NCBI RefSeq assembly: GCF_018361265.1
Contig: NZ_JAFLNH010000004.1
Span: 310,001-374,000 of the forward strand
From: Mycobacterium sp. SM1
GTDB lineage: Bacteria; Actinomycetota; Actinomycetes; Mycobacteriales; Mycobacteriaceae
Direction of reading: 5' to 3'
Length of the DNA stretch: 64,000 nt
The position numbers were made by a program, and so were the translations under genes. Below are positions 43,613 to 52,476 of the stretch, piece by piece (position 1 is the stretch's first letter; each line of letters begins with the position of its first letter). Below the pieces are notes generated by a model. The model was given only the letters and a program-made list of their open reading frames with translations. It made no database searches and was not told the DNA's origin.

Positions 43613-44685
43613 ATGGAATCCACCACCGCCGCATCCACTCAACCACAGGTCACTGTCGGCATCGACACCGGCAAGCAACACCATGTTGCGCACGCCGCCG
43701 ATGCACTCGGCCGGCCGCTGGGCAGCTACCGCATGCCAACCACCACCGCCGGATACCGGCAATTCCTGTGCTGGCGCGCGGGCTGGGCCAGCTCATTGTG
43801 GTCGGGGCCGAAGGCCCCGGTCACTACGGTGCCAGCCTGGCCCGCCATCTGCGCGGCGAGGGGATCACGGTCACCGAGGTTGGTCGCCCCAAACGCCAGC
43901 GCACGGCGCGCTACGGCAAATCCGATGACGCCGACGCCGCCGGGGCCGCCGCCATCGTGTTGGCCGGCGAAGCCCTCGGTGAGCCCAAATCCGCCGACGG
44001 CCCCGCGGAGATGGTGCGCATCCTGCGCGTGACCCGCACCAGCGCGCTGCGTGCCCGCGCCAAGGCCTACACCGCCCTGCAAGACCTCTTGGCCACCGCC
44101 CCCGCAACACTGCGCGAACAACTCGCAGGTTTCTACAAAGACCGCCTCATCGCCGCATGCGAAGAACTCCCAGAGCCCGAAATACTTGGCAGCGCAGTCG
44201 ATGCCGTGATCCTCGCGGTCAAGGCACTGGCCAAGCGCTGCCGCGAACTCGACACCGAAGCCCAGCGGCTCGCCCAGCACCTCGACGCCATCACCGCCAC
44301 CGCGGCCCCACGGTTGCGTGCCGTCTACGGCGTCGGCCCCGACACCGCCGCCACCTTTCTGGCCGCGATCGGCGACAATCCCGACCGGATCAGCAGCGAC
44401 GCCGCGTTCGCCACACTCTGCGGGGCCAGCCCGCTGGAAGCCTCCAACGGCAAAACCGTCCGACACCGACTCAACCGGGGAGGTAACCGCGACGCCAACC
44501 GAGCCCTGCACGTCATCCTGGTCGTCCGCCTGCGCCGCCACCAACCCACCCGCGACTACCTGACCAGGCGCCTCGCCGAAGGCAAGACGAAAAACGAGAT
44601 CAAGCGGTGCATCAAACGCTACATCGCCCGAGAAATCTTCCACGCCGTGCAGCCACCAAGAACGACCGCGAAAACCGTTGCCTGA
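43613..44685 (+). pseudogene. IS110-family transposase (DEDD), one frameshift
   Basis: Starts MESTTAASTQPQVTVGIDTG after GGAAGGG. The first catalytic Asp is in GIDTGKQHHVAHA. A single-base shift near 43768 moves reading into the frame with LIVVGAEGPGHYGASLARHL (Glu), ARYGKSDDADAAGAAAIV (Asp), and the transposase-20 domain VYGVGPDTAATFLAAIGDNP, CGASPLEASNGKTVRHRL with the conserved Ser. Restoring one base gives about 358 aa. These enzymes are guided by an RNA encoded in the element end. As read, inactive. Confidence 0.85.
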
Positions 44686-44786
44686 ACATAGGAGCATCTG
44701 GGATCAAGGCGTGCCGTCGCTGGCCGGACACCACCGGGTAACCGTCACCGTTACACCCGAGCCTGGTTTCCGGTTAGGCTTGCCCC

Positions 44787-45083
44787 ATGCCCGCGCTGCT
44801 GGCCTTTGACCCTGCCGAGCTGCGGGGGCGGGCGTCGCGGTGCGGGGCGTTGGCCGCCGAGGTGGGCAGCTGCGGGGAGACCGCGCTGGGACAGCTGACC
44901 ACCGGACAGGCGAGCGCGGCGGCGGCGCACACCGCCCGCTTGGCGGCCCAGCATGCCACGACGGCGATGGTGGACTGGCTGCGGGCCGCCGCCAGCGGGG
45001 TCAGCGGCTACACCGACCGGATGCTGGCCAGCGAGGCCCTGTCCGCCGCGAAGCTGCGCGCAGTGGACCCGAAGGCGGGGTAG
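44787..45083 (+). CDS. Small helical protein, candidate type VII secretion partner, 98 aa
   Basis: All-alpha, Ala-rich protein starting MPALLAFDPAELRGRASRCG and ending SEALSAAKLRAVDPKAG. About 100 aa with two helices separated near residue 60 (MVDWLRAAASGVSGY), the size and pattern of WXG100/EspC-like type VII secretion proteins, although no clear WXG turn is present. It is two bases upstream of the DUF1023 hydrolase gene and followed by a lipoprotein gene. Role as chaperone or partner of the hydrolase is inference. Confidence 0.5.
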   Translation: MPALLAFDPAELRGRASRCGALAAEVGSCGETALGQLTTGQASAAAAHTARLAAQHATTAMVDWLRAAASGVSGYTDRMLASEALSAAKLRAVDPKAG

Positions 45084-45085
45084 GC

Positions 45086-46643
45086 GTGCCCGCGGTGCCG
45101 GGCGGTCTGCCGCCGCTTTCGGAGGTGCGGTTCTGGTCGGTCTCCCCCTTGCTCTCGCTTGCCGCGGATTTGGAGGCGAGGGCAGAGCGCTGCGAGGCGT
45201 GCTTTTCTGAGGCCTACACGGTGCTGTCGGCGCCCGGCTGGAAGGGCGCCTTCCGCGACACCACCGTCGAGCGCGCGGCGATCGCCAAGACGCGGGTGGA
45301 CGGGGCGGCTGATCAGCTGCGGGAGACCGCGAGCACGGCCCGCCGCGGCGCGGAGCGCATCAGGGCGGCCAAGAAGTACGCGCTGGAAAAGGTCCATGAG
45401 GCGGAACGCGAGGGCTTCGAGGTCGGTGAGGACTACAGCGTCACCGACACCCGCCGCGGCGGCAGCGAGCAGCAGCACGCGGCCCGGGCGCAACAGGGCG
45501 CGGTGCTGCGGGCCGACATCCGCCACCGGGTGGCGCTGCTGGTGGCCGCCGACGGGAGGTCGGTGAGCAGGTCATCGCGGCGTCGGCCGGGCTGGCCGAG
45601 TTCGGCTTTCCCGAAGACGTGCCCGGCACCGGCGGGAACCAGCACGCAGACCCGGCGTCCGGCGCGACCGACATGTCCTCGGGTGACATCACCGCCATCG
45701 ACAACGCCAACCGCGGCCTGCTCGACCAACTCGAGCGGGAATACCGGGCGCTGCCCGACGGCCAGGTCAAAACCGACCGGCTGGCCGACATCGCGGGCAT
45801 CCGCTCGGCGCTTAAGGTGCCCGACTCGCACCTGCTGTATCTGGCCCGCCCCGACGACCCCTCGCAGATGATCCCGGCCGCTGTCGCCATCGGCGACCCG
45901 TTCACCGCCGACCACGTGTCGGTGACCGTTCCCGGGGTGTCGGGCACCACCCGGGAAGCCCTCGCCACCATGACGAAGGAAGCTGCCGGGCTGCGACAGG
46001 AAGCGCAATTCGTGGCCTGGAGGGTCGGTGAGAGCCAGAATGTCTCGACGGTCGCGTGGACCGGATATCAGCCCCCGCCGACGCTGGTCTCGGGGGACAC
46101 CTCGTCCACCGATTTGGCGCACGCCGGGGCGCTTAGGCTGGAGTCGTTCCTGGCGAACCTGAATTCGCGTCGCACAACCCGAACCACAGCACGGCGTTGT
46201 TCGGGCACTCTTACGGGTCGCTGGTCTCGGGGATCGCGCTGAAAGACGGCGCCAGCTCGGCGGTGACCAACGCGGTGATGTACGGCTCGCCGGGCTTTGA
46301 GGCGACCTCCCCGGCCAAGCTGGGCATGACCGACCACAACTTTTTCGTCATGACCGCCCCCGATGACCCGATCCGGTTCATCGCGGCCACCGCGCCGCTG
46401 CACGGCTGGGGCGCCGACCCCAACGACATCATCGACGGCCCGCCCGTGCCGCGCTACCGATTCACGCACCTGCAGACCGAGGCGGGCTGGGTGCACCTGG
46501 GCGATGGGGACATCTACAAGAGCGCCTCCCATGGGCACGGCGGATACCCTCACGACGCGATGCGGCAGATGACCGGCTTCAACCTGGCGGCGGTGCTGTT
46601 GAACCGGCCCGACCTCACCGTGCAGGTGCAGCCCCACCAATGA
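45086..46643 (+). pseudogene. DUF1023 alpha/beta hydrolase with N-terminal helical domain, two frameshifts
   Basis: N-terminal about 150 residues are helical, LXG/WXG-like: LAADLEARAERCEACFSEAY, then LSAPGWKGAFRDTTVERAAI. A one-base loss near 45553 moves the frame to VGEQVIAASAGLAEFGFPED and then DSHLLYLARPDDPSQMIPAA and VSVTVPGVSGTTREALATM (DUF1023). A second shift near 46165 leads to STALFGHSYGSLVSGIALKD, which holds the nucleophile elbow GHSYG, and on to RFTHLQTEAGWVHLGDG. Correcting both gives one continuous protein of about 518 aa. GTG start. DUF1023 proteins are lipase-like; several mycobacterial ones are fused to secretion domains. Confidence 0.7.
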
Positions 46644-47326
46644 TGGCCCCGCCGGTGCGTGCGCGGGCGGCTGCGGCCCTGGCCCCGGTCCTCGCTGCCG
46701 CCCTGATAGGGCTGTTGACGGGCGGCTGCGCGCTGTATGAGAAGGCAAGAAAGGCAGGCAAGGAGTTGAGCAACCCCTATGAGACCCAGCGCTTGACCGA
46801 GCAGCAGGAGATCGCGCTGATCGACAGTATGCGCGCCAAGGGCTCCTACGAGGCCGCGCGCCAGCGCCTCAACAACACCGCCCGCGTGATCGGCGAGCGG
46901 ATCAGCGCTGCCGTGCCGGGCCAGACCTGGAAATTCGGCGACGACCCCTACGGTCTGGAGTCCCGTAGGCAAGGAGGGCTGTGTGACAGACTCGAGGCCG
47001 ACATCGCGCGTCGCCCCATCGCGGACGGCATCGTGTTCGGGCGCACGTTTACAGCGAACGAGTTCACCACCGCCGCCGGCATCGTGCGTGAGGAAGCCGC
47101 CAAGTACGGCGCCACCGACCAGTCCTGGCTGTTCAACGAGGCGTCCAAACGCGACTACACCGTGTCGGGCAACGGCTACGACTTCAACCTGGGGCAAATC
47201 AAATTCGCCACACTGGAGATCACCGGCGACTGTCGCCTGTTGCAGAAGGTCATCGAACTTCCCCCCGGTCAGCTCCCTCCAGAAGAACCACCCATCCTGC
47301 CGACAATGCCGAAACCAACGCCTTGA
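46640..47326 (+). CDS. LppA-family lipoprotein, 228 aa
   Basis: Signal peptide with lipobox: ALAPVLAAALIGLLTGGCAL, lipidated Cys after TGG. The mature part has LTEQQEIALIDSMRAKGSYE, VPGQTWKFGDDPYGLESRRQ and VREEAAKYGATDQSWLFNEA, which match the LppA/LppB type of M. tuberculosis (Rv2543/Rv2544). Anchored on the outer face of the membrane. Overlaps the hydrolase stop (ATGA), so it was co-translated with it. By analogy with lipoprotein immunity factors of secreted lipase toxins, it could protect against the hydrolase; this is inference. Confidence 0.8.
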   Translation: MMAPPVRARAAAALAPVLAAALIGLLTGGCALYEKARKAGKELSNPYETQRLTEQQEIALIDSMRAKGSYEAARQRLNNTARVIGERISAAVPGQTWKFGDDPYGLESRRQGGLCDRLEADIARRPIADGIVFGRTFTANEFTTAAGIVREEAAKYGATDQSWLFNEASKRDYTVSGNGYDFNLGQIKFATLEITGDCRLLQKVIELPPGQLPPEEPPILPTMPKPTP

Positions 47327-47395
47327 GTACGCCGTCGGCGTTGTCGTTGACATAGGGGCGGGTCAAATGGTGCCGCGCTGCAAGCCACGTCCGTC

Positions 47396-47452
47396 AGGGG
47401 GTAGCTTAAGGACTTGCAACAAAGGTTAGAGCGGTGTGTCGTTCAGATGAGA
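47396..47452 (+). repeat. Diverged direct repeat flanking the toxin-antitoxin pair (copy 1)
   Basis: GGGGGTAGCTTAAGGACTTG and the following CAACAAAGGTTAGAGCGG to ATGAGAA align with 48298-48353 (GGGGGTAGGTTAGCGATTTG, then TCAGCAAGGTCTAGGGGG to ATGAGAA). Both are in the same orientation and flank the two small genes. They look like ends of related insertion sequences, or remnants of the insertion that brought the pair. Confidence 0.5.
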
Positions 47453-47542
47453 AGCTAGCGGAAAAATAGCTGGTGAGAGCGTCGGCGAAAGCATGGGGTG
47501 TTGTTTGCAAAATGCGAATTACCGCATGCCTCTGTGTCGGAA

Positions 47543-47872
47543 ATGAACAAACTGGGCCGAGACGCACACCAGACCATTGACTGGAGCAAGCGGGCCGACT
47601 ACATCGGGGAGCGGCACGGCGTCTCTGTTGCTTGGGCAGATGAAGCGGTCAACGACCGTCACGCCGTTTGGCAAGTGCCGGACCCGGCCAGTCGCTCGGG
47701 ATTGTCGATTCTGGTGATCGGCTATTCGCCAGCCGCACGGGCGGTACTGACCGTGATTTTGCTATCCGCCGACGCCGACATCGATGAGCGCCCGGAGGGC
47801 GACTGGTGGGGCAGCAACTCCTCGATCGCGAATCAACAGGATCAGGGCCTCTACAGTGAGGAGCAAGAATGA
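47543..47872 (+). CDS. BrnT/DUF4258-like toxin candidate, 109 aa
   Basis: Starts MNKLGRDAHQTIDWSKRADY. A compact alpha/beta protein with SVAWADEAVNDRHAVWQVPD (helix with Asp/His) and GLSILVIGYSPAARAVLTVI (central strands), as in BrnT/RelE-like RNases. Overlaps by four bases a ribbon-helix-helix gene, the toxin-then-antitoxin order of BrnT-BrnA. Start at ATG 47543; upstream in-frame codons to 47498 are less likely. Family assignment is by pattern only. Confidence 0.6.
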   Translation: MNKLGRDAHQTIDWSKRADYIGERHGVSVAWADEAVNDRHAVWQVPDPASRSGLSILVIGYSPAARAVLTVILLSADADIDERPEGDWWGSNSSIANQQDQGLYSEEQE

Positions 47873-48177
47873 GCAGGATTGACGATCTACTCGCCGACGA
47901 AGGCGCTCGCGCGGAGGCATACTCGGGAGGCTCGGCGCCTGAGCATGTCACGACGAGCCGGCCGAACCTCGGCCGCCAGACTGTGGTCTCGGTGCGCTTG
48001 GCTGCCGATGAGCATGAGCGCCTGAGCCAGGCTGCCCGCAAAGCGGGAATGTCGCTATCGACCCTTATCCGGGTGTGGGCCGTCGATCGGCTGCACGCCG
48101 AAGATCACGGCGAGTCAGGGACCGTCGCTGAGCGTTTAGCCCGGCTCGAACGCGAAGTATTCAGACGGCCCGCCTGA
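47869..48177 (+). CDS. Ribbon-helix-helix antitoxin candidate, 102 aa
   Basis: The C-terminal half contains QTVVSVRLAADEHERLSQAA and RKAGMSLSTLIRVWAVDRL, a clear strand-helix-helix RHH DNA-binding unit. The N-terminal half is acidic and probably disordered. It follows the toxin-like gene with an ATGA overlap. Expected to neutralise the toxin and repress the operon. Confidence 0.65.
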   Translation: MSRIDDLLADEGARAEAYSGGSAPEHVTTSRPNLGRQTVVSVRLAADEHERLSQAARKAGMSLSTLIRVWAVDRLHAEDHGESGTVAERLARLEREVFRRPA

Positions 48178-48688
48178 ACTACCCAAACTCCACAGGATGC
48201 AAGTGGGAACCCGCACCGGTACGCCGGTTGCCTGGCCTCTTTCTGCGGGGAATGCGAACGGCCGGAAGGTTTTTGGCGGTCGAGTACCGGCGACCTAAGG
48301 GGGTAGGTTAGCGATTTGTCAGCAAGGTCTAGGGGGTGCGCCAAAGATGAGAATCCCGGGCTCCACAGGCGCTTTGGGTAACGGCTGAGCGGGCCGGTTC
48401 GGGACCGGAAGCGGCAGGCGCTCGTGGGCGCCGTGGGGGAGGTTTTTGATCGCCTCGCGTATGTCTTCAGCCGAGAGGGTGGACGGCTGCGTGGACTGGC
48501 CAGGTCCGCGGCGACACGGGCGACACGTACGTGACCGTCATCATCGACTTGACCCCGGTCTGCCCCGACTTCCGCAGTTCGTAGGCATATTTCGGGGTAG
48601 CGCGGAGCGATTGTGCTGGTAGGAGGCTTGCAGAGTCACCGAAACGGCGGATTCGTGTAGGCACACGAGTTCTGGCGTGTCGCTGGAC
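48178..48688. other. Degraded IS-like DNA between antitoxin and IS1634 element
   Basis: Contains the second copy of the flanking repeat (48298-48353). A plus-strand piece near 48525-48560 reads YVTVIIDLTPVC and resembles the catalytic-Asp strand of an ISL3-type transposase (VTVIIDLTP). No complete frame. Likely an ISL3 remnant truncated by the IS1634-type element. Confidence 0.4.
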
Positions 48689-50535
48689 TTCACCAGCGAA
48701 TATGTGCTAGCAGTGTAGGGGTGTACCTGCGGGAGACGAAGCGGCGCAACCGCGACGGGTCGACGGTGTCGTATCTGCAGCTGGCGCACAGCGAACGCCA
48801 TCCGGTCACCGGGGTGCCCTCGGCGAAGGTGATCCACAACTTCGGCCGCGCTGACACCGTGGACCGCGACGCGCTGGCCCGACTGGTCGCCTCGATCTCG
48901 CGGTTCCTCGACCCGGCACAGGCGATCGCGGCCGCGCACACCGGCGAGATCGAGATCTTGGACTCGCGCCGCTTCGGCGGGGCATGGGTGCTCGACCAAC
49001 TCTGGGACCGGCTGGGTGTGGGCGCGGCGCTGCGCCGGGTCGCCGCGGACCGGCGCCTGGACGCCGCGACCGTGGAGCGGGTGCTGTTCGCGCTGGTGGC
49101 GCAGCGGGCGCTGGAACCGGGCAGCAAGCTGGGCGCCACACGGTGGGTCGCCGAACGGGTCGCGATCGCCGAGTGCCCCGGGTTTTCCGATGACGCGGCG
49201 TATCGGTCGATGGACTTTTTGCTCGCCGCGCTAGGCGAGATCGCCGCGCAGATCTTCGATTCGGTCGCGCACCTGCTCAACCTGGACGTCGACATCGTCT
49301 TCATCGACACCACCTCCACCTACTGGGAGGTCGATGTGCCCGACGAACTGGCCGACCTGGCCCCCGAACCCGAGGTCGACGACGGCACCGCGAAAGCGGT
49401 CGAGCGGGCCGCGCGCCGGTTCGGCAAGTCCAAGGACCACCGCGACGACCGGCCTCAGGTGGTGATCGCGATGGCGGTGACCCGCGACGGAATCCCGGTG
49501 CGCTGCTGGACCTTTCCCGGCAGTGAGAGCGATCAGCGGATCATCCGCACGGTCAAAGACGATCTGGGATCGTGGAATCTGCACCGGCTGGTGTGGGTGG
49601 CCGACGCCGGGTTTGCTTCCGCGGCCAACCGCGCCTATCTCACCCGCGGCGGCGGGCACTACATCCACGCCGAGAAGCTGCGCCACACCAACGCCGAGGC
49701 CGCCGACGCGCTGGCCCGCCCCGGCCGTTACCACGACGTGGCCGACAACCTGCGGGTCAAGGAGATTCGGGTGGCACCCGGCGGCGGCAACAACGAGGGG
49801 GTGCGTGCGGAGCGGTTCGTGGTGTGCCACAACCCGGATGCCGCCGACCGTGACGCAGCAGTGCGTGAGCGGCTCATCGAGCACCTCTCCGGGCTGATCG
49901 ATGGCTCGGACGCCTGGCCGAAACGCAAGCGCGACGAGTTCGTCGGCTCCTTGAAGGGCAAGCCCGGGCTGCGCAGGCTGTTGCGGCGCACCAAGACCGG
50001 GCTGCTGCGCATCGACCGCGCCGCCGCCCAACGTGAAGCCCACTACGACGGCAAGTGGCTGCTGCGCACTTCCGACCTCACGCTTACCGCCGAGGATTTG
50101 GCCGCCGCCTACAAGCAGCTGCTCGCGGTGGAACGCGGCTGGCGCGACGCCAAGAGCTCGCTGGGGCTGCGCCCGGTCTACCACCACCGCGAGGACCGCA
50201 TCCGCGCTCACGTCCAACTGTGTTGGCTGGCACTGCTTCTCATCCGCGTCGCAGAAACCCGCACCGGCGACACCTGGCGCAATCTGCGCCACGAACTCGA
50301 CCGCATGCACCTGGTCACCTTCGCCACCGCCGACGGCCGCGTGGCGCAACGCTCCGCCCTCACCGGCGATCAGAAAACCATCCTCGCCGCGCTCGACCTA
50401 CCCGAACCACCCAAGTACCTCGACTTCACACCCGGCATCGACGCCGCCGTCGCCGACTGACGAACCCCGCCCGGATCGCTGGCGTCGTGTAGTAACACGA
50501 CCCAAATCGGCTCATCCCACGTTTGCGCTAGTAAA
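48689..50535 (+). mobile_element. IS1634-family element
   Basis: Encloses a full-length IS1634-type transposase. Candidate imperfect inverted ends are TTCACCAGCGAATATGTG at the left and, on the other strand, TTTACTAGCGCAAACGTG at the right (about 13 of 18 matching), so the limits are approximate. Located 115 bases inside the right 154-bp repeat. Confidence 0.6.
48721..50460 (+). CDS. IS1634-family transposase, 579 aa
   Basis: Complete DDE transposase. N-terminal YLRETKRRNRDGSTVSYLQL and AKVIHNFGRADTVDRDALAR. Catalytic Asp in NLDVDIVFIDTTSTYWEVD, second Asp in RLVWVADAGFASAANRAYLT, and Glu near the C-terminus in LLAVERGWRDAKSSLGLRPV followed by YHHREDRIRAHVQLCWLALL. GTG start immediately inside the element. 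Open and full length, so probably active. Confidence 0.9.
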   Translation: MYLRETKRRNRDGSTVSYLQLAHSERHPVTGVPSAKVIHNFGRADTVDRDALARLVASISRFLDPAQAIAAAHTGEIEILDSRRFGGAWVLDQLWDRLGVGAALRRVAADRRLDAATVERVLFALVAQRALEPGSKLGATRWVAERVAIAECPGFSDDAAYRSMDFLLAALGEIAAQIFDSVAHLLNLDVDIVFIDTTSTYWEVDVPDELADLAPEPEVDDGTAKAVERAARRFGKSKDHRDDRPQVVIAMAVTRDGIPVRCWTFPGSESDQRIIRTVKDDLGSWNLHRLVWVADAGFASAANRAYLTRGGGHYIHAEKLRHTNAEAADALARPGRYHDVADNLRVKEIRVAPGGGNNEGVRAERFVVCHNPDAADRDAAVRERLIEHLSGLIDGSDAWPKRKRDEFVGSLKGKPGLRRLLRRTKTGLLRIDRAAAQREAHYDGKWLLRTSDLTLTAEDLAAAYKQLLAVERGWRDAKSSLGLRPVYHHREDRIRAHVQLCWLALLLIRVAETRTGDTWRNLRHELDRMHLVTFATADGRVAQRSALTGDQKTILAALDLPEPPKYLDFTPGIDAAVAD

Positions 50536-50650
50536 CGCCCAAATCCGGCGATCCGTGTGCCCACTATCTGCGGAAGTCAGGTCTGCGACGAGACCGGGCG
50601 GCCCGGCTTCTCGACATGGGCGAAGGGCGGTCGAAGAAGGCCTTCGAGCA

Positions 50651-50804
50651 ATGAACCAGACCAGCTATCTGTGACGCGTGCCGCCATGGCCACGCACGTC
50701 AGCCGATCGCCGATACCTCGCGCAGGGTGACGGGGTCTCCGGTGCGGATGGTGCCTCGCGTGAGCACCTCGAAGTACGCTCCGGCGCAGGGCGACATCGC
50801 CGAA
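50651..50804. repeat. 154-bp direct repeat, right copy
   Basis: Second copy of 38049-38202. Here the MOSC gene continues intact beyond the repeat, whereas only the last eight codons of the RNase H gene (MNQTSYL and stop) remain. At the left copy the situation is reversed. Confidence 0.9.
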
Positions 50805-51547
50805 CCCGATGTCGTTACCCTGTTTTCGGTAATCAGGATGCGCAGCGCACGCGGAGCGGGCGGCAGTGCGCCATGCTCGAGGGTGGGGACGGCACAACGC
50901 GAGGTAGGCTTGAGCGCGCGTAGCCGCACCTCGCCAACCGTCAACTCCCGTCCAGTCCAGTCGTTTTCCGCATACGGCGGATATCCCGGCGGTGTGGCTA
51001 TCACCAGGTTAGGCCGGTAGCGTAATGCCTCCACGCCGGTGCGTTTGAGGGTGGCCGTCGTGATCGCGTGCAGCGGAGCAACATCGGTGAACGCATCGCC
51101 CGGGGTGGCTTGGGCTATCTCGAGGATGCGGCCCTCCACGTCAGCTTCGACGCCGCACTCGAGGACTTTCTCCGGGTCGGGCCGCTCCACCGTTGCTCCC
51201 GGTGGCCGGCGGTGCACCAACCGAACCGACCGCCCCACTACCCGGGAGAGCAGCTCGTCGATGCCGGGCGCGTCGGTGGGCACCCGTGTCCCGTCGGGCA
51301 GCCCGATCGCCACCCGGCCAGCGTCCCCGCCGGCGCTGCACTGCAGCAACGCCCGCCACAGCCGGGGCTGCTTGGCACTGGCCACCCGCCCGGTCATCGT
51401 GTCGATCAGCGCAAGACGGCGGTCGCCCGCGGCGCCGCACTCGTCGACGAACAGGGCGCTCACCGTCTCGCCGAGCATCGATTTCACCGGGTAGCGACGC
51501 AAACTTTGCACCCACATCGGTACCGCAGAGTCGGCTCTCATCCACAT
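50699..51547 (-). CDS. MOSC-domain protein, 282 aa
   Basis: MOSC beta-barrel N domain (WVQSLRRYPVKSMLGETVSA) followed by the MOSC domain with PLHAITTATLKRTGVEALRY, RYRPNLVIATPPGYPPYAEN and the conserved Cys in RLRALKPTSRCAVPTLEHG. Related to molybdenum cofactor sulfurase C-terminal domains and YcbX/mARC; binds Moco or related sulfur carriers. A ferredoxin gene lies just upstream on the same strand, a possible electron partner. Its last 35 codons are duplicated at 38098-38202. Confidence 0.87.
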   Translation of the reverse strand: MWMRADSAVPMWVQSLRRYPVKSMLGETVSALFVDECGAAGDRRLALIDTMTGRVASAKQPRLWRALLQCSAGGDAGRVAIGLPDGTRVPTDAPGIDELLSRVVGRSVRLVHRRPPGATVERPDPEKVLECGVEADVEGRILEIAQATPGDAFTDVAPLHAITTATLKRTGVEALRYRPNLVIATPPGYPPYAENDWTGRELTVGEVRLRALKPTSRCAVPTLEHGALPPAPRALRILITENRVTTSGSAMSPCAGAYFEVLTRGTIRTGDPVTLREVSAIG

Positions 51548-51616
51548 ACTCCGTTCGGCGCCGGCGGCTTTGGTCGCACCACGCCATCGGGTAGCGTGCC
51601 CGGTGTCACCGGACTG

Positions 51617-51811
51617 TCAGGGTGACAGCGTGATCGCGCTCTCCGGGCAGTTTTGCTCCGCGACAATCGCCTGCTCCTCGAGTTCGCCGGAGACGTTCCC
51701 GACGCGCACGATCGAGCGCCCGCACTCGTCGGCGTCGAACACGCCCGGCGCCAGTGTGTAACAACGCCCGTGCCCGACACAGAGATCCGGGTGGACGACG
51801 ACTCGGGTCAT
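51617..51811 (-). CDS. Ferredoxin, 3Fe-4S type, 64 aa
   Basis: Short ferredoxin: MTRVVVHPDLCVGHGRCYTL, then PGVFDADECGRSIVRVGNV and IVAEQNCPESAITLSP. Cys at CVGHGRC (the middle position is His/Gly rather than Cys) and the terminal CP motif indicate a 3Fe-4S or atypical cluster, as in mycobacterial P450 ferredoxins. Upstream of and co-directional with the MOSC gene; no P450 is adjacent. Confidence 0.85.
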   Translation of the reverse strand: MTRVVVHPDLCVGHGRCYTLAPGVFDADECGRSIVRVGNVSGELEEQAIVAEQNCPESAITLSP

Positions 51812-52035
51812 GATGAGCGCACCGAAAATCGGGGCGCGCGGCCCGGCTGCCGCTGTGGGCCGCCCGGCGGGGCGGTGCTTGTTTGGTGGTCACGGGTGAT
51901 CATCGCAGCCTCAATCATGTCATGCGGTCGGTCCCGAGGCGATGCATCAGACGATAACGAACGACGGTTTCTGGGATCGACCCGGCCGGCATGCGGCTGT
52001 CGCACGGGAATTTTGCAGCGGGTATGGTGGTTGTT

Positions 52036-52457
<422 letters not shown>

Positions 52458-52476
52458 GCCCCACCGAAATGCGGGC

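Noticed and set aside
38049..50804. Tandem duplication of the RNase H and MOSC genes
   Set aside because: Only 154 bp are repeated and each full gene is present once, so the repeats are borders of an insertion, not copies of genes.
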